A stretch of 64,000 nucleotides of DNA from Bacteroidetes bacterium HGW-Bacteroidetes-8 (GCA_002840895.1 PHCZ01000001.1:310001-374000), one strand, 5' to 3'; counted from the stretch's first letter, positions 1-8,610 are shown. Made by a program: numbers and translations. The notes: a model not told the origin generated them from the sequence alone.

Positions 1-1920
1 AATTTGGCGTGTAGCTTCATAACCATTCATATCAGGCATTTTGATATCCATCAGAATCAGGTCTAAATCCGGATTGTCCCGGCAAGCTTTTACCGCTTTT
101 ATCCCCGTTTGAGCGTGCAAAACAGCAGTACTTACTTTTTTGAGCATTCTTGTCATAAATAGGTCACTGGTCTGGTCATCTTCAACAATCAAAACTCTAA
201 GTTTTTTAATTTGTGTATTTGCTCTAACGGTATCTTGAACAAAAGACTCAATGCCCTTATCAGCTTGTATGTGAAGTTTATATGGTGTGGTAAAAAAGAA
301 GGTAGATCCGGCACCCTCTTTACTTTTTACCCATATTTTCCCACCCATTAACTCTACAAAAGCTTTAGATATAGAAAGACCTAAACCAGTTCCTTGATTA
401 GCCCTTAAGTCTGCAATATCTGCCTGAATAAAACGTTCGAAAATTGCCTCTATTTTCTCTTTTGGAACTCCAATTCCTGTATCTCTGATAAAAAACTCCA
501 GAACTTTAGTTTGATCCTCTTTTTTTAGGTTGTATCCAAATTTTATTGACCCTTCATCGGTAAATTTAATTGCATTTTTAACAAGATTGGTAAGTATTGC
601 ATACATTTTCTCACGATCTGTAGTTATAAATGCATCTTTTTCCGGCAATGGTTTTTTCATAGAAAACTCAATTTTTTTTCTCTCCATCTCCGGTTTGAAA
701 AAAGTGTAGATAAAATCTATCTGCTCATTTATGTTCGACCCCTTAAAACGAACCTCCATCAGACCGGATTCAATTTTAGAGATATCAATTATATCATTAA
801 TGATATTGAGCATCCGAATTCCACTCTGCTCTATAAGTTGTATATACTCCTGCTGCTCTTCTCCGGTAAGATCTGCCTCTTTCAATAGACTGGCAAAACC
901 TAAAACACCATTCATTGGTGTTCTTATTTCGTGTGACATATTTGCTAAAAATGCTGTTTTGAGACGGTCGCTCTGTTCTGCTTGATCTTTTGCAATAATT
1001 AACTCTGCAGCACGTTTCTCCTTTTCATTGTTTTGAAATGCAAGCTCTTTATTTGCAATGACCAGTTCTGCAGCGCGTTTCTCTTTTTCATTGTTTTGAA
1101 AAGCAAGCTCTTTATTTGCAATAACCAGTTCTGCAGCGCGTTTCTCCTTCTCTTTATTCTGAAATAAAAGTTTCTTGTTTGCAATAATCAATTCTGCTGC
1201 ACGCTTCTCTTTCTCTCCGTTTTGAAATAGAAGCTCTTCATTGGCAAGCATTAACTCTGCATCACGCTTCTCCTTTTCATTATTTTGGAATGATAGCTCA
1301 TTATTTGCAATAACGAGTTCTGCTGCACGTTTTTCCTTTTCATTGTTTTGAAATGATAGCTCTTTATTTGCAATCACCAGCTCTGCTGCACGTTTTTCTT
1401 TTTCATTATTTTGAAATGAGAGCTCATTATTTGCAATCACCAGCTCTGCCGCGCGTTTTTCTTTCTCTTTATTTTGAAAGAGAAGCTCTTTATTTGCAAT
1501 CACAAGCTCTGCTGCACGCTTCTCCTTCTCTTTATTTTGAAAGAGCAGCTCTTTATTTGCAACAATTAATTCTGCTGCACGCTTCTCTTTCTCCCTGTTT
1601 TGGTAGAGGAGCTCTTCATTGGCAAGAATCAATTCTGCAGCGCGTTTACCCTTTTCATCATTTTGAAATGCAAGCTCTTTGTTCGCTATGATTAACTCTG
1701 CAGCGCGATTCTCCTTCTCTTCGTTTTGATATGCAAGTTCTTTGTTTGCAATATCAAGTTCTGCAGCACGTTTCTCCTTCTCTTCGTTTTGAAAGAGGAG
1801 CTCTTTATTGGCAATTATTAGCTCTGCCGCGCGTTTCTCCTTCTCCCTGTTCTGAAAAACAAGCTCTTTGTTGGCTATAGTTAACTCCAGCTCTGCTCTT
1901 TTGATCTCTTTTTGTCTCAT
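1..1920 (-). CDS. Hybrid histidine kinase with long repeat coiled coil (C-terminus beyond window)
   Basis: This gene is absent from the ORF track because it runs off the left edge. Reading the minus strand from the ATG at 1920 gives 640 open codons. Residues 7-311 are 14 full and one partial copy of a 21-residue repeat of the type KRAAELIIANKELLFQNEEKE, predicted to form one long coiled coil. Then come a dimerisation/phosphoacceptor box SHEIRTP (His330), an HATPase domain with DTGIG and GTGLGLS motifs, and a receiver domain with its phospho-acceptor Asp625 in LMDIKMP; the window ends just after it. There is no signal peptide or membrane segment, so it should be cytosolic. The ATG overlaps the stop of the upstream PAS gene (ATGA), which fixes the start and implies translational coupling. 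It is probably the output kinase of the Kai-like operon (inference). Confidence 0.93.
   Translation of the reverse strand, partial: MRQKEIKRAELELTIANKELVFQNREKEKRAAELIIANKELLFQNEEKEKRAAELDIANKELAYQNEEKENRAAELIIANKELAFQNDEKGKRAAELILANEELLYQNREKEKRAAELIVANKELLFQNKEKEKRAAELVIANKELLFQNKEKEKRAAELVIANNELSFQNNEKEKRAAELVIANKELSFQNNEKEKRAAELVIANNELSFQNNEKEKRDAELMLANEELLFQNGEKEKRAAELIIANKKLLFQNKEKEKRAAELVIANKELAFQNNEKEKRAAELVIANKELAFQNNEKEKRAAELIIAKDQAEQSDRLKTAFLANMSHEIRTPMNGVLGFASLLKEADLTGEEQQEYIQLIEQSGIRMLNIINDIIDISKIESGLMEVRFKGSNINEQIDFIYTFFKPEMERKKIEFSMKKPLPEKDAFITTDREKMYAILTNLVKNAIKFTDEGSIKFGYNLKKEDQTKVLEFFIRDTGIGVPKEKIEAIFERFIQADIADLRANQGTGLGLSISKAFVELMGGKIWVKSKEGAGSTFFFTTPYKLHIQADKGIESFVQDTVRANTQIKKLRVLIVEDDQTSDLFMTRMLKKVSTAVLHAQTGIKAVKACRDNPDLDLILMDIKMPDMNGYEATRQI
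988..1902 (-). repeat. 63-bp tandem repeat array inside the histidine kinase gene
   Basis: Fourteen full copies and one partial copy of a 63-bp unit encode KRAAEL(I/V)IAN(K/N)EL.FQN.EKE. Several neighbouring copies are nearly identical in DNA, for example those around 1021-1150 and 1320-1450, which suggests recent expansion or gene conversion by slippage or recombination. The array is in frame throughout and has no spacers, so it is coding rather than a CRISPR array. Confidence 0.95.
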
Positions 1921-2615
1921 TTTTTTGCTTGTAATTTCAACTTATCTACTAAACTGTTCAATTTGCATATCTCTTTATAAAGTTTGTCATTAGCAATCTC
2001 CAATAGATTTTTTCTTCCTTCGATATCCAGAGTTTCATTAACATTCTCGATACGCAGTGCCCGCAAAGCATTAACCATATTTTCAAGCTTACCGATTGTC
2101 TCATTTAACTCATACTCTCTCTTTTTTAAATCAGATATATCGGTTGCAATCAGGATGTAATTGTCGCCTTGCAGATATGGTGGTAAAAGGTGGATTGATA
2201 GTCTCAGGTACTGTGTTTTATTTAGAGAGACAATAATAACATCTCGCTTCTTTTTAGTAAGTTGAGAGAGAAAACTCTCTAACTTCGAGTTATCGTTTGG
2301 TGTGATATAACTTTTAATAGATGAACCGATGACCCTTTCATAAGGAGACTGTACAATTTCGGCAAACCTTGGGTTACAATAGAGGATTACCCCCTCTTTT
2401 GTGATAGTGACTGCACCTTCGCTCATCTGCTCAATAAAAGTACGATAAGGTGTTTCGGCAGAGCTTACAGAGTATACCTGCTCTCCATTTTTACCTGTTA
2501 CCATTATTGCATCTACATCTCCGTTTCGAATTGCAGTAATTGCCTCTTCATATTCAGCCAGACGGTCGTGCAATAGCTCATTTTCTGCTATGAGTTGTTC
2601 TCTTGATCTGCTCAT
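1917..2615 (-). CDS. PAS-domain protein between kaiB and the kinase
   Basis: The protein has 232 residues. An N-terminal helix (RSREQLIAENELLHDRLAEYEE) precedes a stretch like the spacer seen in bacteriophytochrome and PAS kinases (AIRNGDVDAIMVTG). A PAS domain follows at roughly residues 55-160 (FIEQMSEGAVTITKEG, CNPRFAEIV), then a C-terminal coiled coil. No kinase or other output domain is present. Its start overlaps the stop of the upstream kaiB gene and its stop overlaps the kinase start, both as ATGA, so the three are almost certainly co-translated. I infer that it is a separate sensory subunit for the downstream kinase, which has no sensor domain of its own. The ligand is unknown. Confidence 0.85.
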   Translation of the reverse strand: MSRSREQLIAENELLHDRLAEYEEAITAIRNGDVDAIMVTGKNGEQVYSVSSAETPYRTFIEQMSEGAVTITKEGVILYCNPRFAEIVQSPYERVIGSSIKSYITPNDNSKLESFLSQLTKKKRDVIIVSLNKTQYLRLSIHLLPPYLQGDNYILIATDISDLKKREYELNETIGKLENMVNALRALRIENVNETLDIEGRKNLLEIANDKLYKEICKLNSLVDKLKLQAKK

Positions 2616-2962
2616 TTTAGTTTGTCTCTAAGATCTAATCCTAAAAGTACCTTCTCTTTATTTGACATATCACCAATAATCCGTCTGAATGGTAGAGGCA
2701 GCTTTTTTATCAATGTCGGGGCTGCAATAATTTGATCACCTTTTGCCAAGCTAGGATTTTGATACAGATCTACCACCTGAAGTTCGTATCTTCCTTCAAG
2801 ATACTCTTCACAAATCTTTTCCAGGTTCATTAGGGCTAGAACTGAGCGACAAGTAGATCCGGTAACATATAAACGTAAAATATACTTATCATTATCGTGA
2901 GATGATAATATTGCGTCAAGTTCTTTTGGCCAATTCTTCACTTTTGTTGCTTTCTCTTTCAT
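2612..2962 (-). CDS. kaiB: KaiB-like protein (second copy)
   Basis: The protein has 116 residues with the KaiB thioredoxin-like fold signature: YILRLYVTGSTCRSVLALMN at the start, ELQVVDLYQNPSLAKGDQI in the middle, then APTLIKKLPLP and IIGDMSNKEKVLLGLDL. In cyanobacteria KaiB switches fold and binds the KaiC CI ring. An N-terminal extension of about 25 residues (MKEKATKVKNWPKELDAILSS) is not in the sister copy. It lies 24 bp after the other kaiB and overlaps the PAS gene by 4 bp. Two diverged KaiB copies beside one KaiC suggest different partners, for example KaiC and a kinase, but that is inference. Confidence 0.9.
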   Translation of the reverse strand: MKEKATKVKNWPKELDAILSSHDNDKYILRLYVTGSTCRSVLALMNLEKICEEYLEGRYELQVVDLYQNPSLAKGDQIIAAPTLIKKLPLPFRRIIGDMSNKEKVLLGLDLRDKLK

Positions 2963-2986
2963 AATTATATATGATAATTATTTAAT

Positions 2987-3304
2987 TTACATATTAGTTA
3001 CCGGCAGTAGATCCAGTCCAACCAGAACGCGTTCTGTGTTTGAGAGATCTCCTATTATTTTACGAACAGGTACCGGTAATTTCCTTACTAATGTTGGTAA
3101 AGCAAAAATTTGGTCATCGGCTCCCAACTGTGGATTTCTCAATAGGTCAATAACTTCAATTGTATATTCACCATTTAATTGCTCTTCACATATCTGTTTC
3201 AAATTATTAAACGCGGTGAGGGCTTTTGGCGTTTGTCCGGCAACATATAAACGAAGCACCCACAAGTCATTTACTGTCTCAACTTTCTCTTTTTTATGTT
3301 TCAT
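2987..3304 (-). CDS. kaiB: KaiB-like protein (first copy)
   Basis: The protein has 105 residues, close to cyanobacterial KaiB. It carries [57 protein letters not shown] and LVGLDLLP. It starts 11 bp after the kaiC stop, in the same operon. It is closer to canonical KaiB in the AGQTPK segment than the second copy, where the same place reads TGSTCR. The likely role is binding the CI ring of the adjacent KaiC; no KaiA gene is visible in the window. Confidence 0.92.
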   Translation of the reverse strand: MKHKKEKVETVNDLWVLRLYVAGQTPKALTAFNNLKQICEEQLNGEYTIEVIDLLRNPQLGADDQIFALPTLVRKLPVPVRKIIGDLSNTERVLVGLDLLPVTNM

Positions 3305-3315
3305 AGGGCATCAAT

Positions 3316-5052
3316 CTATTTATCTTTAATTTTTTTAATGTTTACATTTTCAATTTGGGCGTGTCTGCTCTCTGCCATCTGCAGTTTATCCAATTTTAGC
3401 CGTTTAATCTGATTTTGTTCTATCTCAATCATTTTAATCGCTTCAGACTCTTGCGATTCAAACTCAAAATGTAATGCAGATATTTGAGCCTTGAGCGCAT
3501 TGCGTTTTTGTTCAATCTCTCTTTTTTTACGTTCTACATCCTTTTTTCGAATCAAGAGCTCTGCACTCTCTTTAGCCTCCTGAGCAATACGAGCCGAACC
3601 GGTTAAGACCCCTTTTGATCCAATATATGCTTCACGTAATTCAACACCGTGATCTGTTAAAATGAATTCACGTATTTGGTTGGAGTTTGCCATTCCTCTT
3701 GATTTGAGAACATACATTCCTCTGTTACGCTCTCCGCTTAATTCAATATCGCGCAATAGTATCCAGGTATCTATCAATGATGATATTCCGGCTTCTGAGC
3801 TCTCTAATGGACTCTCATTCGATGTAAGACTTGTAAAGAGAGCTGTAATTTGATTTGCCTTAAGAAAATCAACAATTCGCATCAGCATTGTTTTTATTTC
3901 AATATCCTTATCACTTACTACAAAAGTATTTATTGGATCAAGAATAACAATACTTGGTTTGAAGGCATTTACAGCTTTATGTGTAACAGCTAAATGCATC
4001 TCCAGTCCATAAAGTGTCGGGCGTGTAGCGTGAAATTGCAAAAGCCCTTTTTTTACCCAGGGTTCTAAATCAATACCTATTGAGAGCATATTGCGAATCA
4101 GCTGATTTGGAGACTCTTCAAAACAAAAGAAGAGTACTCTTTCACCTCGTTTACACGCTGCCTCTGCAAAGTGAGCTGCAATACTCGTTTTCCCAACACC
4201 TGCAGTACCTGAGACAAGCACAGTGCTTCCACGGTAATACCCTTTCCCTTCAAGCATTTTGTCAAGGGCAGATATACCACTTGAGACTCTTTCATTTGAT
4301 ACAACGTGTTCTAATCCCAATGAGGTTACAGGCAAAACGGAGAAGCCGGTTTCATCTATTAAAAATGGATACTCATTGGTGCCGTGCATAGATCCGCGAT
4401 ACTTAACAATACGTAACCGCCGTGTAGATGTCTGTTCGTTTACTCTGTGATCAAGCATAATCACACAGTCTGATACATACTCTTCCAGACCCTGCCTGGT
4501 TAATTTATCGTCACCCCTTTCACCTGTTATAATTGCAGTTACACCTTTCTCCTTAAGCCAGCGAAACAGACGCCTTAGTTCTGCACGTAAAATCAATTGA
4601 TTTGGCAAACCTGCAAATAGTGATTCAATTGTATCCAACACAACTCTTTTTGCACCTATTGAATCGATTGCATAGCCCAGTCGTATAAAAAGAGCCTCCA
4701 GGTCGTACTCTCCGGTCTCCTCTATTTCACTGCGTTCGATATGGACGTGGTCAAGTACAAGTTTCTTTCTTCGAATCAGATCTTTAAGATCAAATCCAAG
4801 TGAAGCAACATTTATTGTCAACTCTTCATTTGTCTCTTCAAAAGACATAAACACACCCGGTTCATTGAACTCAGTTGCACCGCGTACCAGAAACTCTATT
4901 GCAAAAAGAGTTTTACCGCAACCAGCGCCTCCGCATACTAGAATTGGCCTACCTTTAGGAACTCCTCCTCCGGTTATTTCATCAAATCCCTTAATTCCGG
5001 TTGGTGACTTAGGAAGTCTCTTCATTGATAATTCGTGATCAAGTTTTTTCAT
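3316..5052 (-). CDS. kaiC: KaiC-like double-RecA ATPase
   Basis: I chose the ATG at 5052 (578 residues). The ORF track extends to 5157, but those 35 extra residues look unlike KaiC and contain a perfect inverted repeat that fits a regulatory region. There are two RecA-like domains. CI has Walker A GGAGCGKT (41-48) and the catalytic pair E72/E73. CII has GTAGVGKT (282-289) and E312/E313. The CII segment SEAGISSLIDT aligns with the Synechococcus phosphosite segment TDSHISTITDT, giving Ser419, Ser424 and Ser425 in place of T426, S431 and T432. Residues from about 480 to 578 form a charged coiled coil instead of the short KaiA-binding tail. It is first in an operon with two kaiB genes, a PAS gene and a kinase. 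It may act as a KaiA-independent timer or as a non-circadian signalling ATPase; which of these is not decidable here. Confidence 0.93.
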   Translation of the reverse strand: MKKLDHELSMKRLPKSPTGIKGFDEITGGGVPKGRPILVCGGAGCGKTLFAIEFLVRGATEFNEPGVFMSFEETNEELTINVASLGFDLKDLIRRKKLVLDHVHIERSEIEETGEYDLEALFIRLGYAIDSIGAKRVVLDTIESLFAGLPNQLILRAELRRLFRWLKEKGVTAIITGERGDDKLTRQGLEEYVSDCVIMLDHRVNEQTSTRRLRIVKYRGSMHGTNEYPFLIDETGFSVLPVTSLGLEHVVSNERVSSGISALDKMLEGKGYYRGSTVLVSGTAGVGKTSIAAHFAEAACKRGERVLFFCFEESPNQLIRNMLSIGIDLEPWVKKGLLQFHATRPTLYGLEMHLAVTHKAVNAFKPSIVILDPINTFVVSDKDIEIKTMLMRIVDFLKANQITALFTSLTSNESPLESSEAGISSLIDTWILLRDIELSGERNRGMYVLKSRGMANSNQIREFILTDHGVELREAYIGSKGVLTGSARIAQEAKESAELLIRKKDVERKKREIEQKRNALKAQISALHFEFESQESEAIKMIEIEQNQIKRLKLDKLQMAESRHAQIENVNIKKIKDK

Positions 5053-5098
5053 TAGGTTTTTTAAATAATAGATAGTTATTTCATTATGGCGAATAAAG

Positions 5099-5130
5099 GT
5101 TGTAAAGAATTGAGAAATTTTCTTTACAAC
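5099..5130. promoter_or_regulatory. Perfect 11-bp inverted repeat upstream of kaiC
   Basis: GTTGTAAAGAA (5099-5109) and TTCTTTACAAC (5120-5130) are exact reverse complements separated by 10 bp. This sits about 47 bp upstream of the chosen kaiC ATG and about 125 bp upstream of the divergent deacetylase gene. The size and spacing suit a dimeric regulator binding one face of the helix. I find no perfect TAnnTTTG box beside it. No regulator gene is identified. Confidence 0.5.
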
Positions 5131-5255
5131 ATTTTTATTAGTAGTTACACAATTCACTCATTTGTTGAAAACGGGGATATGTTATTAAATTTATTTTTCA
5201 TAAATTTATTGAAAAGTATTTGGTTCTGAGGATAGTAATTTAAACACTAACAATC

Positions 5256-6617
5256 ATGAAATCAATAATATTCCAATATAGTAGGCAAAGTTGCTGCTTG
5301 CTTTTATCATTAATTTGTACCGGAAATGCTTATGGGCAATCTGAGGTTTTAAAGTGGAAAGATGGAAAAACAGCTGCAATTTCTATAACATATGACGGTG
5401 GTACAAAGAACCAGTTTCGTGTAGCACTGCCAATAATGAATGAGATGGGGCTGCCCGCCACTTTTTATATTGTTACCGGGGATATCACCGGAGCTCAGTA
5501 TAGGGGGGAGTTTATTGGAAGAGATGTGGCAGAGATTGTTGAGGAGAGTAAAACTGTAAAGACCAATTTGCAGAATCTGTTTGAGCGGGCAGCCGCAGTT
5601 AGGTATCTTCAAAGCTCAGATGCGCGTCTTTACCACACCAGAGCAGGTGATTTGTTTGAGTTGGGAAAGGCAGATGATGCCTGCAGGGAGATTGACAGAG
5701 CTTTTGCGGCATTTTCCAAAGGGGTGTTAAAAATGGACCTACCGGGTAATATTTTTGATAACCCCGATGTAGATATCTCCTGGGATGAGATTAAGCAGAT
5801 TGCAACTGCAGGACACGAATTTGGAAGCCACTCTGTAACACATCCGCAGTTAGGGATCTACGATTTCCCCAATATGAGGTATGAGATTGAGAAAAGCAGA
5901 GAGGAGATTGTAAAACATCTGGGTGAGAGCCACACTTTCTCTGCAGAGATTCCTCACGGAATTGAAAACCCTCGTGTAATGGAGTTTGCCGGAAGATTCC
6001 ACGAAGCCCTTCGCAATAGGATGCCGGCAAGATATCTGGAGGAGATAAACCGCTGGAGCAGAATGACTCCATCGGAATCCGGTATGCAATATATACAGTG
6101 GCAAAGAGGTCCCAAGAGTAGCACTTCGCTAAAAGCAATGAATGCGTGGGTTGACACCTGTCTGGCATACGAAAATGTGTGGCTGGTTCTTACTTTTCAC
6201 GGTGTAGACGGAATCGGCTACGAACCAAAGAGCTCTGCAGAGCTAAGAGAATTTTTCAGCTACATCAAAAGCTTCGAAAACAGAATCTGGATTGCAACCT
6301 TCCGGGATGTTGTTAAATATATCCGGCAGAGAGACGCTTCATCTGTAACCCAGATAATGGAGAGCTCAGAAAGGGAAGATATGAGACCTGGAAAAAAAAT
6401 TGTCGTAGGGCTTAAGCACAATCTTGATAAAGACAAATATAACTATCCGCTTACACTAAAGAGCTATATGCCTCAGGGGTGGAATGAGGTCTCTATCACT
6501 CAGGGAGGTATCACTCTTCCTTACAAAAAATCAAGCGATAAAATCGGAAGCTATGTTATCTACAATGCATTACCAAATAAAGAGCTTATTACAATTGAGC
6601 CTAAGGCAGTTTTATAA
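5256..6617 (+). CDS. Exported NodB-like polysaccharide deacetylase family protein
   Basis: The protein has 453 residues. A signal peptide (CLLLSLICTGNAYG) is followed by a NodB-type domain: AAISITYDGGT at 41-50, PATFYIVTGD, SHSVTH at 191-196 and LTFHGVD near 315. The usual TFDDG motif reads TYDGG, so the second Asp, a metal ligand in this family, is replaced by Gly, while the HxxxH pair is kept. About 70 residues rich in charged helix (90-160) are inserted between motifs 1 and 2. A C-terminal beta-rich stretch of about 80 residues follows the catalytic domain. It is divergent from kaiC and convergent with actP. It may be a de-N-acetylase with altered metal binding or a carbohydrate-binding pseudo-enzyme. 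Confidence 0.8.
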   Translation: MKSIIFQYSRQSCCLLLSLICTGNAYGQSEVLKWKDGKTAAISITYDGGTKNQFRVALPIMNEMGLPATFYIVTGDITGAQYRGEFIGRDVAEIVEESKTVKTNLQNLFERAAAVRYLQSSDARLYHTRAGDLFELGKADDACREIDRAFAAFSKGVLKMDLPGNIFDNPDVDISWDEIKQIATAGHEFGSHSVTHPQLGIYDFPNMRYEIEKSREEIVKHLGESHTFSAEIPHGIENPRVMEFAGRFHEALRNRMPARYLEEINRWSRMTPSESGMQYIQWQRGPKSSTSLKAMNAWVDTCLAYENVWLVLTFHGVDGIGYEPKSSAELREFFSYIKSFENRIWIATFRDVVKYIRQRDASSVTQIMESSEREDMRPGKKIVVGLKHNLDKDKYNYPLTLKSYMPQGWNEVSITQGGITLPYKKSSDKIGSYVIYNALPNKELITIEPKAVL

Positions 6618-6622
6618 AGAGA

Positions 6623-6657
6623 ATACCCGGGCATTTCTTCAGTTCACGCCCGGGTAT
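6623..6657. terminator. Bidirectional intrinsic terminator
   Basis: ATACCCGGGC (6623-6632) pairs perfectly with GCCCGGGTAT (6648-6657). It lies in the 51-bp gap between two convergent stop codons. T tracts are weak on both sides. Confidence 0.75.
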
Positions 6658-6668
6658 GTTTAGCAAGG

Positions 6669-8600
6669 TTACTTCTCTTCGTCGTGGTGATAATTTTCTA
6701 CCTTAGTAGCGTTGTGCTTTTGTGTTAGTAGCGATACTACAACAAGAACGATAACTGCCAGAGGGATAGAGATTATGCCGGGATTGTCAATAGGAAATGG
6801 GGCAGCTGCCTTGGCCAGACCATACTTCTCGTACATAGTAGGGGAGAAGAGTATCAGAATTACAGATGAGAGTATTCCGGTTACAATAGACCAGGCAATT
6901 CCTTTTGCGGTGGTCTTATCCCAGAAGAGCAGGAAGAGAATAGCCGGAAGGTTGGCAGATGCTGCAACTGAGAACGCAAGGCCTACAAGGAAAGATACAT
7001 TCATACCTTTGAAGAGGATTCCAAGCAGAATTGCAAAAAGACCAACTCCAAATGCAGCAAGTTTCCCTGCTTTCACTTTTCTCTTGTCGTCCATTTTCAT
7101 ATTCAAGTACTTATCCATAAAGTCGTGGGCTATTGCACCCGATGACGCCACAATAAGACCGCTCACAGTCCCAAGAACTGTAGCAAAAGCAATGGCAGAA
7201 ATTATTGAGAATATTCCTACCCCAAAATACTTTGCCAGCAGAGGCCCGGACATATTGCTGCTCTCAACATCCAGAACTCCATTTACAGATGCTCCAAGAC
7301 CCATATAAAGTGTTAACACATAGAAGAAACCGATTGCTGCTATAGCAACTATTGTGGATTTTCTTGCAGCTCTCTGGCTGGATACAGTATAGTACCGTAT
7401 AAGAATGTGTGGTAGTGCAGATGTTCCTAAAAAGAGAGCAAGCATCAGTGAGACGAAATTGACACGATCCCAAGGTGTTGCTCCTGTTGACTTAGATATT
7501 TTATAGAGAAGCCCCGGCTTGATCATATCCTTTCCATCGGTCACATTTTGATACCAAACAGTAGTTCCGGCAGCTTTGATCTCCTTTTTAGTAAACCTTA
7601 CGATTTCTGTATTCTCCATTGTCGAGAGAAATTCAAACGGGCCTAAAGGACCGGTTTTGTCTACCTCAACGCCATCCACCACAATCTTTGACAGATGGCC
7701 CACCTGATAGAATTTAGCTGCAGATTTTGGCTCTCCGTTATAGAGTTTAGTGCCATTCTCAAGAGTTGTAATAAAGAGGGCCTCCTCTAGGGATGATGAG
7801 TCTTTTGAGAGTTTAAACCACTGGTCAACTCCCCCCTTCTCGGTTTTAACAAAGGTTAAACTCTTATCGACAGTATAGCTCTCCTTAAAAACATACTCAG
7901 GATCGGTTGTCCCGGTTATTGCTTTATCTTCAACTACAACACCAATATTTGCAAATTTATGGTAGTCTTTACCCGGGTTGAGAGTAAAACCATTGTTTAA
8001 AATGTAGATTGTTAATATTGTAGAGAAAATAATTAGCAGAGCACCCTTTATAAATTGTACGTATGTTGTGGATGTCATACCTGCAGTAGCTACAATGAAG
8101 ATAACAATAGAACCAACTATTACCACTCCAACCCAATGAGGAAGGCCAAGAAGAGGAACAACCAAATCTCCGGCACCAACCATCTGAGGAATAAGATAGA
8201 AAATTGAGACTACTAGAGTACTTATTGCTGCAGTGAGTTTAATAGCCTTGGAGTTAAAACGGGCATCCAGAGCATCTGTAAAGGTGTATTTGCCAAGACG
8301 TTTCATAGGCTCAGCAACAATGAAAAGCGCTACAACCCATCCGGCCAGATATCCGATTGAGTATAAGAACCCGTCGTAACCCGAGTAAGCAATCATACCG
8401 CAGATTCCTAAAAATGAAGCAGCAGAGAGATAATCTCCGGCAAAGGCAATTCCGTTTACACCCCAGTGGATGTTTCCACCGGCAGCATAGTATCCGGCAG
8501 CAGATTTGGTTTTTCTCGCAAAATAAAATGAGAGGCCCAATACGGCGGCAACAAATGTTAAAAATATTATTATTGCCCAAATTGATACATTATAAATCAT
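6669..8600 (-). CDS. actP: ActP-type sodium:solute (acetate/monocarboxylate) symporter
   Basis: This is a sodium:solute symporter of 643 residues with many membrane segments. It has typical text such as GVNGIAFAGDYLSAASFLGICG, GYDGFLYSIGYLAGW, GMTSTTYVQFIKGALL and SGLIVASSGAIAHDF. The subfamily is ActP-like, which moves acetate or related short acids with Na+ or H+. ActP is usually about 550 residues; here roughly 150 residues of soluble sequence (about 205-355) are inserted between two membrane segments, likely facing the periplasm. It starts 10 bp after the DUF485 gene, the usual yjcH-actP pairing. The substrate is inferred from the family and from context. Confidence 0.88.
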   Translation of the reverse strand: MIYNVSIWAIIIFLTFVAAVLGLSFYFARKTKSAAGYYAAGGNIHWGVNGIAFAGDYLSAASFLGICGMIAYSGYDGFLYSIGYLAGWVVALFIVAEPMKRLGKYTFTDALDARFNSKAIKLTAAISTLVVSIFYLIPQMVGAGDLVVPLLGLPHWVGVVIVGSIVIFIVATAGMTSTTYVQFIKGALLIIFSTILTIYILNNGFTLNPGKDYHKFANIGVVVEDKAITGTTDPEYVFKESYTVDKSLTFVKTEKGGVDQWFKLSKDSSSLEEALFITTLENGTKLYNGEPKSAAKFYQVGHLSKIVVDGVEVDKTGPLGPFEFLSTMENTEIVRFTKKEIKAAGTTVWYQNVTDGKDMIKPGLLYKISKSTGATPWDRVNFVSLMLALFLGTSALPHILIRYYTVSSQRAARKSTIVAIAAIGFFYVLTLYMGLGASVNGVLDVESSNMSGPLLAKYFGVGIFSIISAIAFATVLGTVSGLIVASSGAIAHDFMDKYLNMKMDDKRKVKAGKLAAFGVGLFAILLGILFKGMNVSFLVGLAFSVAASANLPAILFLLFWDKTTAKGIAWSIVTGILSSVILILFSPTMYEKYGLAKAAAPFPIDNPGIISIPLAVIVLVVVSLLTQKHNATKVENYHHDEEK

Positions 8601-8610
8601 ACCTCAATTT

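Noticed and set aside
1353-1691. 112-residue plus-strand ORF
   Set aside because: It is the antisense shadow of the 63-bp coding repeats of the histidine kinase; its own repetitiveness comes from them.
988-1902. Possible CRISPR array
   Set aside because: The 63-bp units abut without spacers, stay in frame and encode a coiled coil.
5053-5157. 35-residue N-terminal extension of KaiC
   Set aside because: It has no KaiC-like character, contains the perfect inverted repeat, and a good ATG lies at 5052.
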